A program made the position numbers and the translations under genes. Below the pieces are notes generated by a model. The model ran no database searches and was not told the origin of the DNA. It was given only the letters and a program-made list of their open reading frames with translations. Below are positions 31,740-39,331 of a stretch of 64,000 nt of DNA, in pieces (position 1 is the first letter of the stretch; every line of letters starts with the position of its first letter). The stretch spans positions 18,688 through 82,687 of the IMG/VR virus record IMGVR_UViG_3300017963_000029. One strand, given 5' to 3'. The stretch comes from a virus.

Positions 31740-31955
31740 CTACTTCCGGGGTTTGGCCAGTATTTTCAGAAGTTTCTCGGGCGAAACGGGAGCCCACTTG
31801 CATATTCGCAACAGGTGCGATGCGCGGGGCTCGGTGTCGCCCTCCCAGCGGCTGATGGTGGGGGCCGAAAGGCCCAGAGCAGCGGCGGCCTGGGTCTGGG
31901 TGAGCCCCTTTTTCTTCCGGAGCTTCTCGAACCACTTGGCAAACGAGGTAGCCAT
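31740..31955 (-). CDS. XRE-family repressor, probable central regulator
   Basis: ATG 31955 gives 71 residues. The helix-turn-helix is GLTQTQAAAALGLSAPTISRW (residues 17-37), then a short dimer-type tail. It is a Cro/C1-type regulator reduced to its DNA-binding domain. Its start codon comes about eight bases after a -10-like TTATCT (complement of 31964-31969), so the message would be leaderless, as for lambda cI from PRM. The adjacent 16-base dyad is its likely operator, and similar dyads occur at other promoters of the window. Confidence 0.85.
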   Translation of the reverse strand: MATSFAKWFEKLRKKKGLTQTQAAAALGLSAPTISRWEGDTEPRASHLLRICKWAPVSPEKLLKILAKPRK

Positions 31956-31963
31956 GCGAGGAA

Positions 31964-32005
31964 AGATAACAGTACACTTGCGTAAACGCAAGGAAAGGGT
32001 AGGAT
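31964..32005. promoter_or_regulatory. Divergent promoters sharing operator CTTGCGTAAACGCAAG
   Basis: CTTGCG-TAAA-CGCAAG at 31977-31992 is a perfect 6-4-6 dyad. It contains both -35 hexamers: TTGCGT on plus (31978-31983) with a -10 TAGGAT at 32000-32005 after 16 bases, and TTGCGT on minus with a -10 TTATCT (complement of 31964-31969) after 16 bases. Binding of the repressor here would shut both directions. Start codons lie only about 6-8 bases past each -10. Confidence 0.7.
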
Positions 32006-32011
32006 GACGCC

Positions 32012-32335
32012 ATGGGAATGAAAGACGACGATAAGAACCGTCTCGTCCAGGCAACCCCGGAGGAGCAGGATGCGGCTTTTCAGCGTGCCAGGGGTGTTCT
32101 GGAGGCCATGAATCCGGTGCTGGATGAGTACGACGTTCTGGACCAGCTGACGGCATTACAGATGCGCATCGCGCAGCTTGCGGTACGAACTGGTAGAGGA
32201 ACCGAGGGTATCCTGACGTTAATAAATGTGAACATCCCTCCCATGATGAAGATGTGGGAGCAGGCTTATTCAGAGGTACAGGAGGAAGACGGTGGCGGCA
32301 CTGACAGAGGAACAACTTCAGGGAATGTTAACTGA
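32012..32335 (+). CDS. Unknown helical protein, first gene divergent from the repressor
   Basis: ATG 32012 is about six bases after the -10-like TAGGAT, so a leaderless message is possible; ATG 32018 is an alternative. The 107-residue product is helical (DQLTALQMRIAQLAVRTGRG) with an acidic middle and a Gly-rich, Thr-rich end. No HTH is seen, so it is not an obvious Cro. Directly controlled, by position, from the XRE operator. Confidence 0.6.
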   Translation: MGMKDDDKNRLVQATPEEQDAAFQRARGVLEAMNPVLDEYDVLDQLTALQMRIAQLAVRTGRGTEGILTLINVNIPPMMKMWEQAYSEVQEEDGGGTDRGTTSGNVN

Positions 32336-32507
32336 GTTGGAAGACGGGGCCTTCATGATCCTCGAGGAGGGAGACCTCGAGTTCATTCAGGGCGCGAAGA
32401 TGACCGTGGACATGGGCTTTCCGTTGACGCCTGCGGACATGGATCGCGTGGCCCGGATTTACGACAAGTTCAAAAAGATCCAGCACGACACCATGGGTAT
32501 AGGGTAG
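32292..32507 (+). CDS. Unknown small acidic helical protein
   Basis: A 71-residue protein starting GTG within the previous gene (44-base overlap). It is acidic and helical (TEEQLQGMLTELEDGAFMIL) with no cysteine or membrane segment. The overlap with the end of the preceding frame suggests close coupling. No recognised family. Confidence 0.55.
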   Translation: MAALTEEQLQGMLTELEDGAFMILEEGDLEFIQGAKMTVDMGFPLTPADMDRVARIYDKFKKIQHDTMGIG

Positions 32508-32528
32508 TTTTCATAAGACGCACGAGAG

Positions 32529-32594
32529 ATGGGTTACGTGTTTTCTTTTGTGGTGGTTGTCGTTTGGTTGTTGGCATGTTCTTACGTTAAGTAG
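32529..32594 (+). CDS. Possible 21-residue micro-lipoprotein
   Basis: ATG GGT TAC opens a 21-codon frame: a hydrophobic stretch of mostly Val and Phe, then WLLACSYVK. LLAC fits a lipobox, so this would be a tiny lipopeptide or toxin-like membrane peptide. The ribosome-binding site (GAGAG) touches the start codon and is therefore weak. Nothing else fills this 89-base gap. Confidence 0.35.
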   Translation: MGYVFSFVVVVVWLLACSYVK

Positions 32595-32596
32595 AA

Positions 32597-32914
32597 ATGG
32601 CCATCAATGAAGAACATCTAAGAGTAGACATGGTCGGTTTCTCGGTGGCGTTCATCTATAAAGGGCGGCACTTCAGTTTAAGTTTAAAAGAAGCAGGTAG
32701 TCCGATTTTTTGTCTTCTGGAAGTAAGAAAAGGAGAAATGCCCGATCCGTCCAATATGTTGAGCGGCATGTTGAAACATTCGAAGATAGCAACGGCGAAG
32801 ATTCATTGGGACGGAGCTTTCCCAAAAGATCCGCTAGTTGCAGAAGCCATGGATGTCATCACCGGATATTTGGTGGAAAGAAACTTCATATCGTTGAGCG
32901 AGGATTCTCACTAA
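32597..32914 (+). CDS. Unknown AT-rich protein
   Basis: A 105-residue protein, AT-rich compared with its neighbours. It contains a strand-rich first half (VDMVGFSVAFIYKGRHFSLS) and a helical end (VAEAMDVITGYLVERN). Starts just after the micro-ORF. No recognised motif. Confidence 0.6.
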   Translation: MAINEEHLRVDMVGFSVAFIYKGRHFSLSLKEAGSPIFCLLEVRKGEMPDPSNMLSGMLKHSKIATAKIHWDGAFPKDPLVAEAMDVITGYLVERNFISLSEDSH

Positions 32915-32924
32915 AGGAGACCAC

Positions 32925-33347
32925 ATGGAAAAGGAGTTCGTGGAACTGGCAATCAAGACCCCCATCTTTCACGGGGACCGACGCGTGCCGCCGGCTCTCA
33001 TCGGTACGGCGGAAGGTTGGGTCAATCCGGAGGAGATATGCGGAATCACTTCCGGGGTTCACGACGTGCCGATAGTAGCCGACGCTCGTAACAAACAGAG
33101 CCAGAGCAAGAAACCCAAGCCTGGTGGTTTCATGACGGTGCTGCACTTTCACAGCGGCGACCGGATCCTGGTGATGGGAACGCCGAAGGAGCTTCGGAAG
33201 CAGATCATCGAGGCCGTCAGTCCGGAAGCTGTCGAGCCCGAAGAAGACGAGACAGAGGAGGCACCGGAGGAAACCCCGGAGACCCCTGAAGAGACCAACG
33301 AGCCAGAGACTGAAACCCAGCAGTCTGAAGAGGAAGGTGGCGAATGA
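32925..33347 (+). CDS. Protein with long acidic C-terminal tail
   Basis: A 140-residue protein after an AAAGGAGACC ribosome-binding site. Residues 1-95 form a strand-rich domain (ALIGTAEGWVNPEEIC and later MTVLHFHSGDRILVMG); from about 100 to the end there are mainly Glu, Thr and Pro. Acidic tails of this sort are seen in DNA mimics and in SSB-interacting proteins. The folded part (GGFMTVLHFHSGDRILVMGTP) is like small KOW or regulatory barrels. Function unknown. Confidence 0.55.
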   Translation: MEKEFVELAIKTPIFHGDRRVPPALIGTAEGWVNPEEICGITSGVHDVPIVADARNKQSQSKKPKPGGFMTVLHFHSGDRILVMGTPKELRKQIIEAVSPEAVEPEEDETEEAPEETPETPEETNEPETETQQSEEEGGE

Positions 33348-33724
33348 ACTTCGATACGGCATTTGAGGAGTACCTCGACGTCCGCAACAAACTCCGCGAG
33401 CAGCAGGGGGCACTGGATAAGAAGAGAAGCGAGATGGCCGCGCTGGGCCGCGAGATGGAGAGCATGAAGAAGCGGTATAACGCCACGCGCCGACAGCTGG
33501 TGAAGGCTCAGGACGCCCTGGTCCCCGTGCTTCGCAAGGAGGTGGCGTCGTTTCCGCTCCCGGACGAGGACAAGAGCGCCTACGAGGAGGGTACCCGGAA
33601 CGTTCTCAGGAAGACGCCGGAACAGGAAGCTGCGGCGCTCGACAAAGTCATTCCGCCTGCGGAAGATGATGCTGAAGAAGCCTCCACACCCGAAGCGGTA
33701 GAGGTTGATGTCGGCTCGCCATAA
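33344..33724 (+). CDS. Coiled-coil protein
   Basis: A 126-residue protein, coupled by ATGA to the previous gene. Residues 15-65 are a long charged helix (LREQQGALDKKRSEMAALG), then a loop and acidic C-terminus. Looks like an adapter or scaffold. No family recognised. Confidence 0.55.
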   Translation: MNFDTAFEEYLDVRNKLREQQGALDKKRSEMAALGREMESMKKRYNATRRQLVKAQDALVPVLRKEVASFPLPDEDKSAYEEGTRNVLRKTPEQEAAALDKVIPPAEDDAEEASTPEAVEVDVGSP

Positions 33725-34049
33725 GGATCCCGTCGGGCCTCCGGGGACACTTCTACGTTGCAAGGGTCCCGGGTGTAAGAACACCGTCAAGTACCGTTCA
33801 CGCAAGTGGACCAACGAATGGATGATGACCTGGGTGGAGAGCAAGGGAAAGCTGTTCGATGTGTGCTCCATGGAGTGCGCGGATGCCCTGAAGGAGAAAC
33901 ATGCCAAACACGCCGCCGCGGTAGCACGGCGGGATTTTCGAGAGGCAGATAAATTCGATACAGAGGTTCTTTTGCCCAAAGGCAGTGAACCTCCCCTTCA
34001 AGTATTTTTTCGAGACATCAAGCAGAAGAAGGCCAAGGAGAAGGCATGA
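33708..34049 (+). CDS. Zinc-finger protein
   Basis: ATG 33708 (one codon after a TTG) gives 113 residues and overlaps the coiled-coil gene end. It has RCKGPGCKNT and CSMECADALKEKH, a four-cysteine finger split by a basic, Trp-rich helix. The end is Lys-rich (KQKKAKEKA). Likely a nucleic-acid-binding or structural zinc module of the kind common in phages. Confidence 0.6.
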   Translation: MSARHKDPVGPPGTLLRCKGPGCKNTVKYRSRKWTNEWMMTWVESKGKLFDVCSMECADALKEKHAKHAAAVARRDFREADKFDTEVLLPKGSEPPLQVFFRDIKQKKAKEKA

Positions 34050-34291
34050 GCCCTAAGACAGCACGCGAGCTTCGGCGTTATGCCATCTCTCAGATGAGCG
34101 ACAAGAGCCGGCAGAAAACCAAGACTCACATGTACCGCTTGCTCAAAAAAGGGTGGAACGAGTTGCTTAACGCGCGGGAAAGAGGGGTTTTCCGTCGTAC
34201 CGTGCTCCGCAACGGCCCGATGGAGCCGAAGCTCCGGGAGTTCTTGGAGCAGCGAGGATTCAACGTATATGGAACGATCGTGCATGAATAA
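34046..34291 (+). CDS. Unknown basic protein
   Basis: An 81-residue, strongly basic helical protein (KTARELRRYAISQMSDKSRQ) in ATGA overlap with the zinc-finger gene. It has no cysteines and could bind RNA or DNA. It resembles small ribosome-associated or capsid-filling proteins only in charge. It ends a chain of coupled genes; an AT-rich gap follows. Confidence 0.55.
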   Translation: MSPKTARELRRYAISQMSDKSRQKTKTHMYRLLKKGWNELLNARERGVFRRTVLRNGPMEPKLREFLEQRGFNVYGTIVHE

Positions 34292-34418
34292 GTCGTGCCA
34301 TAAATATTACACGATATATCCGTAAAAAACCTAATGATTTCAAGTACTTAGAGCACAATTGGAGTTTGCCGGTAATAGACATTTCCGGCATAGATAGAGT
34401 GTATAAAGGGAGGTTGAA
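34292..34418 (+). promoter_or_regulatory. AT-rich intergenic gap, probable promoter region with inverted repeat
   Basis: This 127-base stretch is much more AT-rich than its surroundings and holds no gene. TGCCGG (34367-34372) and CCGGCA (34385-34390) are inverted around 12 bases, suitable for an operator or hairpin. GTATAAAGGGAGG just before the next start combines a -10-like TATAAA with the ribosome-binding site. It is likely a promoter, but the exact elements cannot be set. Confidence 0.4.
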
Positions 34419-34895
34419 ATGTCGAAAAAGGTGCAGGAAGAGGTTTCGAACGGCGCAGTGGATGGTGGTTGGGGGTTTCAGGAGGCTGCTTCGGTGACCC
34501 CCTACAGCATGATGCAGAAGACGGTGCAGACATACTTGCAGTCCTTGCTCACAGAACCTGCTACTCCGGAATCGCTTCAGGCTTTGGAGCAATCGGTGGA
34601 GGCGTGTCACCAGTTGCTGGTGACTTGGAGTACCTCCGACCCCAAGGACTTTGTCGGGAGTTTTGAGAGGTTTCAGGAGCAGGTAAACGCCCTTTATGAA
34701 GAACAGGAGACTCCGCCAGCATCTTCGGACGTCAACCTTCCTGAGCTGGCCCAGGCGGTGATAGAGGCCATCCAGGAACGTAACCGCCCCACCATGGGAG
34801 GGCTGCTCCGGTCTCTGGCCCTTGCCAAGGAGTTGAAGCTCGAGAAGGTGGCCGCGCACATCGAGGAGCAGCTGCTAGCGATGGTGGAGGAGTAA
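34419..34895 (+). CDS. Unknown acidic helical protein
   Basis: A 158-residue protein after GGGAGGTTGAA. Mainly helices (LPELAQAVIEAIQERNRPT and LRSLALAKELKLEKVAAHI), rich in Glu and Gln, no cysteines beyond one. It precedes the endolysin by three bases, so the two probably share an mRNA. It is not a holin (no membrane spans). Confidence 0.6.
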   Translation: MSKKVQEEVSNGAVDGGWGFQEAASVTPYSMMQKTVQTYLQSLLTEPATPESLQALEQSVEACHQLLVTWSTSDPKDFVGSFERFQEQVNALYEEQETPPASSDVNLPELAQAVIEAIQERNRPTMGGLLRSLALAKELKLEKVAAHIEEQLLAMVEE

Positions 34896-34898
34896 CCG

Positions 34899-35741
34899 GT
34901 GCGAATACTTCAACGAGGGAGTAAGGGACAGGCGGTTGTCGGACTCAAGGAACGCCTCGCCGCGCAGGGGTTCTGGCCCGACCATCTGATGGGGCTCGAT
35001 TTCACTCCGAAGCTCGAAGACGCGGTGGCGTACTTCCAGATGACGCACCTGGGGCCCGACGGTAAACCTCTCGCAGTCGACGGGAAGGTGGGTCCCAATA
35101 CCGAATGGGCCTTGAAACATCCTACCGGGAAGGCCCAGACGTCGAACATCTCGCCGGCAGGAACCAAGACCGGGGGCCCGAAGTTCAACATCCCCGACGG
35201 GCTCAGCCTCGAACGGTACGAGACGTTGATGCGGGCGCTCGGGGAACACGGCGTCCGGGAAAGGCCCATGGGGAGCAACCGCGGGCCCGGCATCGACAAG
35301 TACCTCCCGCGGTGGTGGCTCGAAAAGGAAGGGAAGGGCCCGGCCTGGTGCTGCTTCTTCGTAAGCTGGGTGGTTCGTCAGGTCTTCGGTTTCCATCCGC
35401 TGGGGCGCAACCACGGCTCGTGCAAGCAGGCCTGGAAGGCCGCCCAGGAGCGCGAGATGGCTTATCAGGTACACGAGGTGGATACGATAGTCCCCGGAGA
35501 TGCATTCTATATGCGGTGGAGGGGTGGAGGGCACATCGGTTTTATTTACCGGGTGTCGGAGGACGGCCAGGAGATGAATACGGTGGAAGGGAACTGCGGC
35601 AACAGGGTAAAGGTGGGCCGACGTTCCCTTTCGGACGAGAGGATCTTCGGCATCATCGACTTCTACGGAGAAGAGTATCCGGACGAATTTGAACGTGGTC
35701 TCATCGAGGCCAAGGACGTGGCGAAGGACGGCACGCGGTGA
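34899..35741 (+). CDS. Endolysin: peptidoglycan-binding domain plus CHAP/NlpC-type amidase
   Basis: A 280-residue protein (GTG start). Residues 1-75 form a PG_binding_1 domain: LQRGSKGQAVVGLKERL, AVAYFQ and VDGKVGPNTEWAL. The C-terminal part is a Cys/His hydrolase: GPAWCCFFVSWV with the catalytic Cys near 150, GDAFYM then GGHIGFI with the His near 212, and VEGNCGN as the third residue region, like CHAP or NlpC/P60 folds. It should cut peptide cross-links of the host wall during lysis. No signal peptide, so it needs a holin or other route. Confidence 0.8.
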   Translation: MRILQRGSKGQAVVGLKERLAAQGFWPDHLMGLDFTPKLEDAVAYFQMTHLGPDGKPLAVDGKVGPNTEWALKHPTGKAQTSNISPAGTKTGGPKFNIPDGLSLERYETLMRALGEHGVRERPMGSNRGPGIDKYLPRWWLEKEGKGPAWCCFFVSWVVRQVFGFHPLGRNHGSCKQAWKAAQEREMAYQVHEVDTIVPGDAFYMRWRGGGHIGFIYRVSEDGQEMNTVEGNCGNRVKVGRRSLSDERIFGIIDFYGEEYPDEFERGLIEAKDVAKDGTR

Positions 35742-35953
35742 TCAATCGTTGCAGGACATGCAAGTGGTACCAGGCGATACCTACCCTTCCTCCGGATTTT
35801 CCTGGACCCATGAGCTACGACGGGTACTGTCGGTTGTTTCCGGTGATACCGGAGATAACGACCAAGGAGGACGGGTACTGCGGGCAGCACAAGTTTGGAT
35901 CGGTGTGGAAAGCGTTATGGGCGTTTTTGAAGAGAGTATGCGGTCGTGGGTAG
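35738..35953 (+). CDS. Small zinc-ribbon protein
   Basis: A 71-residue protein (GTG in overlap with the endolysin stop). CRTCKWYQAIP near the N-terminus with a later YCRLFPVIPEITTKEDGYCGQH gives four cysteines in a pattern seen in many phage small proteins (CxxCKW...C...C). It ends with a basic helix. No enzyme function is expected. Confidence 0.6.
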   Translation: MINRCRTCKWYQAIPTLPPDFPGPMSYDGYCRLFPVIPEITTKEDGYCGQHKFGSVWKALWAFLKRVCGRG

Positions 35954-36081
35954 TCGGCCTGTGCCGGTTCGAAACCGGGCGACGGCACCGTCACCCGGAG
36001 GGTCTTTCATTCCCTATCTCCCGGTGTGGCCCCGTGCTGGTCGGGTGACTCGCGCGCCGGGCGCGCTAACGGGGCTTTATT
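35954..36081 (+). ncRNA. Candidate structured RNA: three successive hairpins
   Basis: No gene fits this 128-base gap. Three hairpins follow each other: GTGCCG (from about 35961) with CGGCAC, whose inside is CCGGTTCGAAACCGG, like a tRNA T-arm; CACCCGGAG with CTCCCGGTG, one mismatch; and GCCCCGT with ACGGGGC around GCGCGCCGGGCGCGC. The next gene starts ten bases after the last stem. It could be a leader RNA controlling that gene, an RNA on its own, or part of a processing site. The T-arm-like part does not fit into a complete tRNA. Confidence 0.45.
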
Positions 36082-36270
36082 ATGGACAACATCAGAACAC
36101 CACCGAGTAACGACAAGTACCGGGATGGCTGGGACCGCATCTTCGGTAAAAAGAAAACGGAGTGCGACTGTGAGGCCTGCCAGGAGAACCGCAGGCGCGC
36201 GAAAGAGGGGTTACCACCTACGCACGAGACCGGAGGGCCGATCTGCCCGACGCCAGCAGACAGGAGATGA
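36082..36270 (+). CDS. Small Cys-rich protein
   Basis: A 62-residue protein after the structured gap. It has ECDCEACQENRRRAKEG and a final GGPICPTPAD. Three of four cysteines are close together, so metal binding is plausible. The N-terminus reads SNDKYRDGWDRIFGKKK, a motif (YRDGWDRIFGKK) common in small phage proteins of this family. Coupled by ATGA to the next gene. Confidence 0.6.
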   Translation: MDNIRTPPSNDKYRDGWDRIFGKKKTECDCEACQENRRRAKEGLPPTHETGGPICPTPADRR

Positions 36271-36851
36271 AAATGTGTAAGGAAGGAAAGTGTAGTAAGT
36301 GCGGACGAAAGTTTAGTAAATCGGCAGTGCTTCCCGGTCACGCGATAACACTTCTGATAGGGGGTCCTCGTTGTTACCAGTGTTACTACGAGGAGCAGGG
36401 GTGGGACCTTGAGACGTGCGTGGACTGCGAGAAGAAATTTCCCTTGTCCGAGGGCCTCGTTTTAACCATGGACGGCCCGCTGTGCATGGAGTGCAACCCC
36501 AGCGGTGCGATCGATCCGCCTCCGGAGAGTGCTTTACCGGAGGGTGCGGACCTTCCACCGGGTGTAGGGTTTCCCGTGTCCGAGTCGGTCATGGGGAGCC
36601 TGGTCTCCAACTTCGTGTCCGGGATGTTCGATCGGATGGGCAGCAGGGAGCGCATCGCTACGGTGATGTTGGGAGCTAATCAAGTATTTGATGGTTTACA
36701 AGCCATAGCCCATACGATTTGGGAAGGTAGAGAGCCTTCTTTTTTGAGCAGAGAGGATTTAATAAAAGAATCTTTGAAGGACGCAGACGCGCTCATTGCG
36801 GCGCTACGTTCTAACAAGGGAGATAAAAATGAAAACGGTGAGGTTCAATAA
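36267..36851 (+). CDS. Protein with two zinc-ribbon motifs and helical C-terminus
   Basis: A 194-residue protein. CKEGKCSKCGRKF with RCYQCYYEE and then CVDCEKKFP with CMECNP form two ribbons (about residues 4-40 and 51-82). The rest holds a Pro-rich linker and helices (ESVMGSLVSNFVSGMFDRMG). Two ribbons suggest nucleic-acid or protein-scaffold binding. Overlaps the following gene by 23 bases. Confidence 0.6.
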   Translation: MKMCKEGKCSKCGRKFSKSAVLPGHAITLLIGGPRCYQCYYEEQGWDLETCVDCEKKFPLSEGLVLTMDGPLCMECNPSGAIDPPPESALPEGADLPPGVGFPVSESVMGSLVSNFVSGMFDRMGSRERIATVMLGANQVFDGLQAIAHTIWEGREPSFLSREDLIKESLKDADALIAALRSNKGDKNENGEVQ

Positions 36852-37059
36852 GGTAGGGCTCGACGTCAACTTTGAACGTGTGGGCGACGAGCTACAGGTA
36901 AGCATCAACGTACCGGCACCCATGGTGAACGAGAAGCTCAAGATGTTGCAGGACTTCAAGGAGAGGGCTCGCTACCTCCCCGGGCTCGGGCCCGTGTACC
37001 ACGTCATCAGCCTCCTCGAGGCGGCCATCATCGGAGCCCTGGAGGAACCACCCAAGTGA
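36829..37059 (+). CDS. Unknown small protein
   Basis: ATG 36829 sits inside the end of the previous gene after AAGGGAGATAAAA, a good ribosome-binding site. The 76-residue product has two strands (VGLDVNFERVGDELQVSINV) and a helix (LKMLQDFKERARYLP). No motif recognised. Confidence 0.6.
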   Translation: MKTVRFNKVGLDVNFERVGDELQVSINVPAPMVNEKLKMLQDFKERARYLPGLGPVYHVISLLEAAIIGALEEPPK

Positions 37060-37062
37060 TCC

Positions 37063-37473
37063 ATGGTCCGGGTGTGCCTGATATTGCGCGTGTACTGCTC
37101 CGGTACGGAGCCGGACATGTCGGAGTGCGGCAAGCACTTTCATGCGGAGGTGCCGCTCCACATGCTGCCTCTTTTCGCGCGCGGCGAGGTGACCATCTCC
37201 ACCCTGGAGACCACGGACGATATCAGGGGCTGGTACCTCGAGAAGAACCGCGAGGCCCTGTGTCCGAAGCACAACACCGCGCGCCGGCCGGCGGTGGAGT
37301 TGGTGGAAGAAGACAAGGAAGAGCCGACCGAAGAAGTGCTGGAGCGAGCTCGTCGCCTTCAGGCGCTGGCCACGGATAAATCAGCCACGGAAGGGGAACG
37401 TCGTAACGCCTGGGAGAGCTTCACCAAGCTCTGGAAGCAGTACCGGTTACCCAACGATATAGGGATAGAGTGA
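37063..37473 (+). CDS. Unknown protein with Cys/His pairs
   Basis: A 136-residue protein. VYCSGTEPDMSECGKHFHAEVPLHM gives two cysteines and two or three histidines, followed by CPKHNTARR, possibly one zinc site. The C-terminal half is an acidic then basic helix (VLERARRLQALATDKSATEG). It overlaps the next gene by TGATG. Function unknown. Confidence 0.55.
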   Translation: MVRVCLILRVYCSGTEPDMSECGKHFHAEVPLHMLPLFARGEVTISTLETTDDIRGWYLEKNREALCPKHNTARRPAVELVEEDKEEPTEEVLERARRLQALATDKSATEGERRNAWESFTKLWKQYRLPNDIGIE

Positions 37474-38105
37474 TGAACGAGAGCCACAAGCCAATGACGG
37501 TTGAAGAGGTGGAAGAGATGTTGAAGGCCACGTTGCACGGCCCTCCACCCCAGGAGACTATATACCGCATATTCGCCACCCTGGCGGATTGGAAGGACAC
37601 GATCAAGCAGGTCATATATGCCGAAGGAGGGGACAAGCCTCCGGAAGTGGTGGAACTGAGAGACCAACTCACTCTTTGTCGGGATGATATAAGAGAAGCG
37701 GAGCGTCGGCACATCGAAGAGATGCGCGGATACGCAAAAGAGCTTTGGGAGATGCGCGGCTTGTACGCGGTAGCGTGTCAGCGCCTTCAACAGCTGGGGG
37801 AGGAAACGGCACCGCTTACGGAAGCTCCCGTAAGAAAGGTGGTACCGGACGTTGTCCATCGCTGTCGCGTGTGTGAGGAGGGTTTCACCATGGAGGCGGT
37901 GAACATTCCGGTACCGGGACCGCCGGGATCGGTCGTTGTCTTGTTCTGGTGCCGAAAGTGCGGGCGAATGTTGATAGCCAACCCGGACTTCATCGAGGTG
38001 GGGTGCTCGGAGGAAGCTTCGAAGGAGTACTTCGGAAGGGTCAAGGAGTTTTTCGAGGAGATGGTGGCGGTGGAGAGGGAAAAGTGGGAACAGAGGAAGA
38101 AATAA
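37473..38105 (+). CDS. Coiled-coil protein with zinc ribbon
   Basis: ATG 37473 overlaps the previous stop. The 210-residue product has a helical, coiled N-terminal half (LRDQLTLCRDDIREAERRHI), then CRVCEEGFTMEAVNIPV with FWCRKCGRMLI (about 131-169), a zinc ribbon of the CxxC...CxxC kind, and ends with a charged helix. The ribbon is very similar in layout to that of the 38418 and 39735 genes. Confidence 0.6.
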   Translation: MNESHKPMTVEEVEEMLKATLHGPPPQETIYRIFATLADWKDTIKQVIYAEGGDKPPEVVELRDQLTLCRDDIREAERRHIEEMRGYAKELWEMRGLYAVACQRLQQLGEETAPLTEAPVRKVVPDVVHRCRVCEEGFTMEAVNIPVPGPPGSVVVLFWCRKCGRMLIANPDFIEVGCSEEASKEYFGRVKEFFEEMVAVEREKWEQRKK

Positions 38106-38395
38106 GGAAGTATCGGGACCTCGTAACGGAAGCTGGTCGGCCTGGTTTCAACAAGATGTGTCCTATTCGCGAGGCTGCCTGGCGTATCGTGGTGGGGCGC
38201 ACCGGGAATATAGAAGGTAAGGACGCCAGGTACTGTCTGGGACCGGCGTGCGCGTGGTGGGTGGGGGAGTATTGTGCGGTCGTTGCCATATACCGTCGGC
38301 TGGGAGGTATTCAGGCGCAGGCATCCAGGCAAACGTCCAGCCGTAGGGAACCTGGCAGCGGAGAGTTGGGCAGGTCGGGAAGGTATTACGAGTGA
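38084..38395 (+). CDS. Small Cys-rich protein with CxxxCAWW motif
   Basis: GTG 38084 lies in the last codons of the previous gene; the frame stays open further upstream, so the start is uncertain. The 103-residue product has CPIREAAWRI and YCLGPACAWWVGEYCAVVAIYR, a pattern (C...C-x3-CAWW...CA) found in short phage proteins, likely one Cys4 metal site. The C-terminus is polar and low-complexity. Confidence 0.55.
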   Translation: MGTEEEIRKYRDLVTEAGRPGFNKMCPIREAAWRIVVGRTGNIEGKDARYCLGPACAWWVGEYCAVVAIYRRLGGIQAQASRQTSSRREPGSGELGRSGRYYE

Positions 38396-38417
38396 TTTTA
38401 GAGTAGAGGGTGTTCCA

Positions 38418-38651
38418 ATGAGTACCATGATTAAAATAATAGAAGACATGTTTTGTAGAGGATGCGGATTAAAAGAAGCAAAAGTCGTTCATAAAGATAA
38501 GAAAGTAGTACTAAGGTGGTGTGAATCTTGCGGGACATTGATGGAACACCCACGGATGGGATCTGATTATCAAGGGGAAAAGCCTACGGTAGTAGGAATG
38601 CCTGCTCTAGTTAAAGCTGAAAAAGTCCGTATCGCGTTAACGCAAAAATAA
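38418..38651 (+). CDS. AT-rich zinc-ribbon protein
   Basis: A 77-residue protein (ATG 38418), strikingly AT-rich. FCRGCGLKEAK and WCESCGTLM form a zinc ribbon. The base pattern CGCGTTAACGCAAA at its very end (38632-38645), just before the next gene, has the core of the 6-4-6 operator dyads, though imperfect. TAATG overlap with the next start. Confidence 0.6.
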   Translation: MSTMIKIIEDMFCRGCGLKEAKVVHKDKKVVLRWCESCGTLMEHPRMGSDYQGEKPTVVGMPALVKAEKVRIALTQK

Positions 38652-39331
38652 TGACTACCGTCTCCCAGCACATCCGCCGGCGGCTCCTGTTCCTGGGCAA
38701 GCTCGGGCAGTCCGAGTGGTCCTACGAGTTCGAAGAGCTAATGCGCAACCGCCTCATCATGGGTGCGTTCCGGTACGGAAAGCTTAGAGCGCCAGGGAAG
38801 CCCCAGTTCGACCGGGTGGCCTACGCCATCCGCTGCCTCGAGCAGTTTCGACAGACCGGGAACCTAGAGCACCTGGTGGACGCGGCAAACCTCTGCCTCG
38901 TGGAGTTTGTGGAGGGGAAGCATCCCCACCGACACTTTGCTGCGGTGGACGGGGGAGACCACGCAGAGAAGGTGTTGGACGCGGCTGAAAAGGTGCGCGA
39001 GGTGACGACGGATGAGGACGCGAAGGTTCTTGAGGGGGCTCGAATGGATCGCGTACTGAGACCTCCCACGGTGCCACCGGAAGGTGTGGACCTCACCGAG
39101 ACGCGGATGATGCAGGCCATCGGCAAGCGTCTCCAGAACTGGAACGGCCTGTGCGTTCTCTGCGGTGGCTGGGGGCCGTTCAGGAAACCGAAGGATTCGA
39201 AGTACGAGTGGACGGACGTCTGTGCGTGGTGCCACCACGTTCCTGATCCAGAAAGTAGCGGGCCTTATAAACCTCTATCGATAGCAGAACGAGAGGATTA
39301 TCCGAAGGCACCCGACGGGGGACCAAAGTAA
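38651..39331 (+). CDS. Conserved phage helical protein, possibly MazG-like, with C-terminal zinc site
   Basis: A 226-residue protein. Residues 20-90 read [20 protein letters not shown], then [20 protein letters not shown] and [17 protein letters not shown], an all-alpha pattern common in phage proteins and reminiscent of NTP-pyrophosphohydrolases of the MazG type, although the acidic metal motif is not clear. The end has [10 protein letters not shown] and VCAWCHHVP, a zinc ribbon. Nucleotide-pool cleaning is possible but not shown. Confidence 0.55.
   Translation: MTTVSQHIRRRLLFLGKLGQSEWSYEFEELMRNRLIMGAFRYGKLRAPGKPQFDRVAYAIRCLEQFRQTGNLEHLVDAANLCLVEFVEGKHPHRHFAAVDGGDHAEKVLDAAEKVREVTTDEDAKVLEGARMDRVLRPPTVPPEGVDLTETRMMQAIGKRLQNWNGLCVLCGGWGPFRKPKDSKYEWTDVCAWCHHVPDPESSGPYKPLSIAEREDYPKAPDGGPK

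Noticed and set aside
30888-31985. Plus-strand ORF of 365 codons
   Set aside because: It is antisense to the adenine methyltransferase (NPPY, DPAAGEG), the Cys protein and the XRE gene, all with good motifs; no ribosome-binding site or family on plus.
35960-35990. Possible tRNA from a T-arm-like hairpin
   Set aside because: The loop TTCGAAA fits, but there is no room for D and anticodon arms upstream and no matching acceptor strand, so a normal tRNA cannot be built.
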